From positions 1 to 29,672 of the IMG/VR virus record IMGVR_UViG_3300046758_000205: a stretch of 29,672 nucleotides of DNA; one strand, given 5' to 3'. The DNA is from a virus. This document shows positions 26,901 through 29,672 of the stretch, piece by piece (the stretch's first letter is position 1; each line of letters begins with the position of its first letter). The notes under the pieces are model-generated. The model saw only the letters and a program-made list of their open reading frames with translations, had not been told where the DNA came from and did no database searches. The translations under genes were made by a program, and so were the position numbers.

Positions 26901-29672
26901 CCAATTAATAGTTTTATCAGTTGCACCTTTAAGTGTTATACCACCGCCGTTAGCAGTCGAATCGGTTGGCGAAGCAACAGTTCCTAATTCAATATTTTTA
27001 TCATCAACTTGAAGTGTTGTTGAATTAAGTGTAGTTGTAGTACCATCAACTTGCAAGTTACCAGTTACAGTTAAATCACCAGCAATACCAGTGTTACCAC
27101 TTGCAGCAGCAACAGTAAATTTGTTTAAACTATCGCCAAATGCTAAGTCACCTGTTGCACCAATTTGCATACGCTGAGTGCCTGCTGTGTAAAAATCTAA
27201 CTCGTCGTTGTCAGCACCTGCACTAGTTTCAGCTTCAATCTTTGTATCTTGGTCGACATCTTTTACGCCGCCTAATGAACCCCAGTTAGTTCCGTCGTAG
27301 CCTTCAAAAGTACTATCACTTGTATTGTATCTAATCTGACCTTGTGCATCAGATACTGCAACTCCAGCTTCTCCTGGACGTTCAGCTGATGTACCAACTG
27401 GAATTTGTATTGCTGTGTTACTAGTAAGTTGTAAATATCCCGGTACTATTACATTACCATCTGTATCAAGAGTCATTCTAGTTGTATAAGACTGCTCAAT
27501 ATCGCCTGCTGTACCAGTATCACCTGTTTTTATTATTACAGAACCGCCAGTTGCGCTACCTGTGCTTAGTCCACCTGATAGTATCAAATCGCCAGCAGCA
27601 ATGTTATTACCTATGCCGCTTTCACCTTTTATAGTTGCATCAACTGGTGCTGCACTTGCTTCGGCGCTTCCTAAGATTACATTTCTATTTCTTAATAAAA
27701 GTGTATTTTCTTTAATAATAGTACCGTTTTGTGTTATTGCAGGGTCAGCACTTACGTTTGCATCAACTCTTACAGTAAAAGATGTTGCAGTATCAGATGC
27801 ACCCAGAACTGGCCATGTACCGTCAACATTTGTTATACCACTGCCTGAAATTACTATAGTATCTCCTGCACGTATACCGAGTGTAACAGGAGTAGTTGTA
27901 AATGTAATATTTTGTCCTGTAAGAATACTTCCTGTTAAATTATTACTAAGGAAAACTTCACCCGATGTAGTAACACCCGAAACTGTTGTATTTGCAGGAA
28001 TGTTTCCACTACCTGTAACAAGCATACCAAATAAAATTCCTGTTACATCGCCAAATAATATAACATTTTCAGTATTGGCGCTTGCGTCATTTGTTTGTCT
28101 AGTTACGCTATTTAGATTTACTGTAAGATCTTGGCTAGTTGCTGCTTCGTAACTAACAACGTTATCGGCTATATCCTTGCCTGCGGTAGATGCACCTATT
28201 TTTATATTTTCTGCATCTGAACCAATTTCAAGAGCTGAAACATTTTCGTTGTATACTTGACCAAGTCCTGTACTACTAGATGTAAGTTTTGCACTACCAA
28301 CGTCTAGTCCTTCTGCAAGATCAAGTGCTGTACCCCATTCTGGTACTACTCCGTCTGATTTTAAGAAACTATTTGCTCTACCAATTTCTAGTGTATTCAG
28401 GCTACCAGCTGATTGTGCATAAAGAATATCACCAACTGCATATGTGCTAATATTTGTTCCACCTTTGTTAACTGGAACTAAACTAGTTAAGTTAGCTGGA
28501 TTTAAGAAATATGCACTATCTAGTCCGTCTAATGTACCTGCATCAACAATACCGTCTTTAATAAAGACCTCACCGCTGCCGTTGTCATTTACATTAAATT
28601 GGTTTTGTAAAAATCTACTAGTACCTAGTGTTGAGAATGTTCCAAGTGGATCATAGTCTGCATTAGAAATACCAATGTTAACTGGATCTCCATAAAACTC
28701 GCCGCCTAAACTGCTGCCTGTAAGTGTAATTGGGTTATCGGCTGTTGTTGATTTTTTCAAACTTTGAACAACAGTTTGATAACTACTGTCACCTCTTAGG
28801 AACGTATCACTGTTTGCAACACCTCCGGCACCTAATCTACTTGGAGAAACTGTACCAGAAATAATATTACTTGCGTCAATGTTTGTAACTGCAAGTGTAT
28901 TCCAATTTACCTTTATTCTACTACTTGTATTAATAACAGATGATACTTGAACATTATTTGGAATAATTTCTGCACTGCCTAATCCTTGTGCATCTATATC
29001 TTTTGAATTTGTAACCAACCCGTTGATACTAACTAGAGCATCAGATCTTAGTTCGTGTATAGTAAATGAGTTTGTTGTTACAGATCCTACAAAGAATCTC
29101 GATCCTGATACAACTTCTTCACCTATTATAGAAAATAGTGCATTAGCAGTAGATCCATCACTAAGAGATTCAATTCGTATTGCGTCACCTGTGCTTAATC
29201 CGTGTCCTAATACTGTTAAACTATTGTCAACTTGGTTAACTACTCTTCTTGTAATGTTATGATTATTGTTTGCAGGAGTAGTTAAGAATTCTATTTGATT
29301 TAAAAGACTGAAATCCTCGTATAGTTCGATAGTATTTGAGTCAATGCGCTTGGTATGATAAACTAAACCATTTACCAAACCACCTATTGCAACATTTCCT
29401 AATGTATTATATATAACAGGATCACCGTCAGCAAAAACATGACTAGGTATTGTAATTCTGTAAGTAGTATAATCAACAGCACCGCCACCGGCAACAGTAC
29501 CAGCTAGGAAGTTTTTAGATTCTGCATCGTCTAAATTTACTATTTTACCAGCTTGAACTGCTGCGTTATCTTCCACAAAGTCAATACTTGTTGCACTTGC
29601 AACAAACAATTCTCCTCCTAAAATATTTACATAAGCACGTTTTTCAACTGAAGCAACTTCGATTTGAAATCC
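23904..29672 (-). CDS. Giant repetitive tail fibre, 5'-truncated by window edge
   Basis: The frame is open from the right edge and at least 1922 codons are visible. A TTG at 29609 after GGAGGAG is a possible internal start, but coding continues upstream (GFQIEVASVEKRAYVNILGG), so the true start lies outside. The chain is low in charge and rich in G, T, S, N, with many short beta repeats: TVTGNLQVDGTTTTLNSTTL, DDKNIELGTVASPTDSTANG and SLTSVGTIATGTWNGSIIG (typical of marine phage long fibres), then two repeat sets. The last 115 residues form a conserved terminal domain: SFVIDHPTKEGMKLRHGSLE, GPEDGVYVRGKL, ELPDYWTGLVHEDTITVNLT, AIGGKQDIWV. It is probably a trimeric fibre that reaches the host. 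It is co-transcribed with all downstream adhesin genes. Confidence 0.88.
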   Translation of the reverse strand, partial: GFQIEVASVEKRAYVNILGGELFVASATSIDFVEDNAAVQAGKIVNLDDAESKNFLAGTVAGGGAVDYTTYRITIPSHVFADGDPVIYNTLGNVAIGGLVNGLVYHTKRIDSNTIELYEDFSLLNQIEFLTTPANNNHNITRRVVNQVDNSLTVLGHGLSTGDAIRIESLSDGSTANALFSIIGEEVVSGSRFFVGSVTTNSFTIHELRSDALVSINGLVTNSKDIDAQGLGSAEIIPNNVQVSSVINTSSRIKVNWNTLAVTNIDASNIISGTVSPSRLGAGGVANSDTFLRGDSSYQTVVQSLKKSTTADNPITLTGSSLGGEFYGDPVNIGISNADYDPLGTFSTLGTSRFLQNQFNVNDNGSGEVFIKDGIVDAGTLDGLDSAYFLNPANLTSLVPVNKGGTNISTYAVGDILYAQSAGSLNTLEIGRANSFLKSDGVVPEWGTALDLAEGLDVGSAKLTSSSTGLGQVYNENVSALEIGSDAENIKIGASTAGKDIADNVVSYEAATSQDLTVNLNSVTRQTNDASANTENVILFGDVTGILFGMLVTGSGNIPANTTVSGVTTSGEVFLSNNLTGSILTGQNITFTTTPVTLGIRAGDTIVISGSGITNVDGTWPVLGASDTATSFTVRVDANVSADPAITQNGTIIKENTLLLRNRNVILGSAEASAAPVDATIKGESGIGNNIAAGDLILSGGLSTGSATGGSVIIKTGDTGTAGDIEQSYTTRMTLDTDGNVIVPGYLQLTSNTAIQIPVGTSAERPGEAGVAVSDAQGQIRYNTSDSTFEGYDGTNWGSLGGVKDVDQDTKIEAETSAGADNDELDFYTAGTQRMQIGATGDLAFGDSLNKFTVAAASGNTGIAGDLTVTGNLQVDGTTTTLNSTTLQVDDKNIELGTVASPTDSTANGGGITLKGATDKTINWINATDSWTSSENFELASSKAYRINGSSVLSSTTLGSAVVNSSLTSVGTIATGTWNGSIIGATYGGTGVNNGSKTITLGGSFTHTGAHTLGLTTTGNTSVTLPTSGTLANRGNLSQFASTTSAQLRGVISDETGSGKLAFATSPSFTTGIGASSATMGLFDSTATTINFGGAATAIDIGAATGTTSINNNLDVDGDLNVDGGDITTNASTFNLINATATTVNFASAGTGITIGATTGTTTIRNATTTLSGNLNVNGTQINSDETGTFNLLKDNVTTLAFAQAATSIVIGETTGTTQFRHSVDIDGDANVDGTLTIPSLNNTPIGNTTPSTGAFTTLAANSFVTFTDATNVDRTETFADDSPSVKITGGLRVAKDVVADNFWGDIAANQITSGTFANARISSGNVTQHQASITGTGILNSGSINTGFGNINIGTSIFTGSGAGLTSVNASAITSVDSSVVPDAAISSSSVTQHQGDITGTGALNAGSITSDFGNIDIGTSNFTGNGSNIESLNAGKITSGTVGGARLGGNQSMGGVKTFTNTSAASSTTTGAVRINGGLGVQGAIYGGSYNGSGAGLTSLNASNLSSGTVPNARIDGTYGNLTGTGVLDAGEITTTFGNINIGTSTFSGNGSGLTDVDADTLDGIDSTGFVAVGGDTMTGRLNMSHAGDEMIRMADTSATGNPYISWYQAGTRRAYMQFVDSGNKVRIYNDVHDDYIDLGAGVNGLKHNADGTEYTVWTSGNDGSGSGLDADLLDGESSAFYRDASNINAGTFPDRFSNTTRYNIGLIDGNSSQTRDKLRVWDSGTYSIGMKSGYTYGGLGDYAMSFQMSNTDARGFIWLDTGHSDAQGAMALTTDGELTVAKAMRLGFGQSDTTSPGTNYVLEVSGSLAATTKSFVIDHPTKEGMKLRHGSLEGPEDGVYVRGKLKDTNVIELPDYWTGLVHEDTITVNLTAIGGKQDIWVEDIVDNTVIVGSDGPINCFYTVYGERKDVDRWDTEYKE
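24975..25702 (-). repeat. Three divergent fibre repeats (TGTGxLxAGxI...FGNIxIGTS)
   Basis: Within the fibre, three units of about 45 residues lie near 25548-25702, 25348-25507 and 24975-25118. Each reads as (N/S)VTQHQ..ITGTG.LN.GSI or a variant, followed by FGNI.IGTS.F.G.GS, with similar DNA. The first two keep the leading VTQHQ; the third has a different lead (GTYGNLTGTG). They look like shaft repeats. Confidence 0.75.
25963..26418 (-). repeat. Three fibre repeats (TxxFxxAxTxIxIGxxTGTT)
   Basis: Three units of about 42-56 residues with TTINFGGAATAIDIGAATGT, TTVNFASAGTGITIGATTGT and TTLAFAQAATSIVIGETTGT, each followed by a VDGDLNVDG-like strand. They lie at about 26297-26418, 26130-26258 and 25963-26085. 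They are a common shaft repeat of marine phage fibres. Confidence 0.75.

Noticed and set aside
27562-28152. Plus-strand open frame of 196 codons opposite the fibre
   Set aside because: Same cause: antisense of repetitive beta-fibre codons; no independent coding evidence.
29589-29609. TTG at 29609 with GGAGGAG upstream as the start of the giant fibre
   Set aside because: The same frame stays open for 21 more codons to the window edge with fibre-like content, so the purine stretch encodes Gly-Gly-Glu and the true start is outside.

Overview
The window is an AT-rich stretch of a T4-superfamily contractile-tailed phage (myovirus) genome. The structural proteins look like those of marine T4-like phages of cyanobacteria and SAR11 bacteria. 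The host cannot be decided here: there are no photosynthesis genes and no tRNA genes. Genes are packed tightly, several junctions overlap as TAATG or ATGA, and no intergenic gap exceeds 300 bases.

Left part (1-9753, all minus strand, read right to left). The order is neck protein gp13, a small P-loop deoxynucleotide-kinase-like gene, a very long tail sheath gp18 (1103 aa), tail tube gp19, a tube-fold baseplate/tube-initiator-like protein, a small conserved protein, head-completion protein gp4, terminase small subunit gp16, a sulfotransferase, a conserved protein of unknown role, and a peptidoglycan-binding-domain protein cut by the left edge. Most units start at a T4-late-type box (GATAAATA or a near match). 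Hairpins lie between gp18/gp19 and between gp19/the tube-like gene.

Centre (9746-13141, plus strand). A 16-base palindrome supplies back-to-back late promoters to gp13 (minus) and gp14 (plus). gp14 is coupled to gp15 (tail terminator/sheath stabiliser) and followed by a Nudix hydrolase. gp14/gp15 are therefore inverted relative to gp13/gp18/gp19, and the large terminase gp17 does not directly follow gp16.

Right part (13113-29672, all minus strand). This is a host-recognition island. A giant repeat-rich tail fibre enters from the right edge. It is followed by a protein with a fibrinogen-related domain, a 71-aa protein, five tandem lectin-like (LamG/concanavalin-fold) paralogues joined by TAATG junctions, a Peptidase_S74 (intramolecular chaperone) protein, a 57-aa structural-type protein, an unknown acidic protein, a GT-A glycosyltransferase and a repeat-built glycosyltransferase-like protein. 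The last overlaps the Nudix gene tail to tail.

How the parts work together: the left and centre blocks build the head-tail joint, tube and sheath and supply packaging and metabolic enzymes. The right block makes a large set of adhesins plus sugar-transfer enzymes, and the left block adds a sulfotransferase. The most unusual signals are four genes whose start codon sits at, or within one base of, the predicted transcription start (leaderless mRNAs), the palindromic divergent late promoter, the lectin cassette array, and the fibrinogen-like adhesin.
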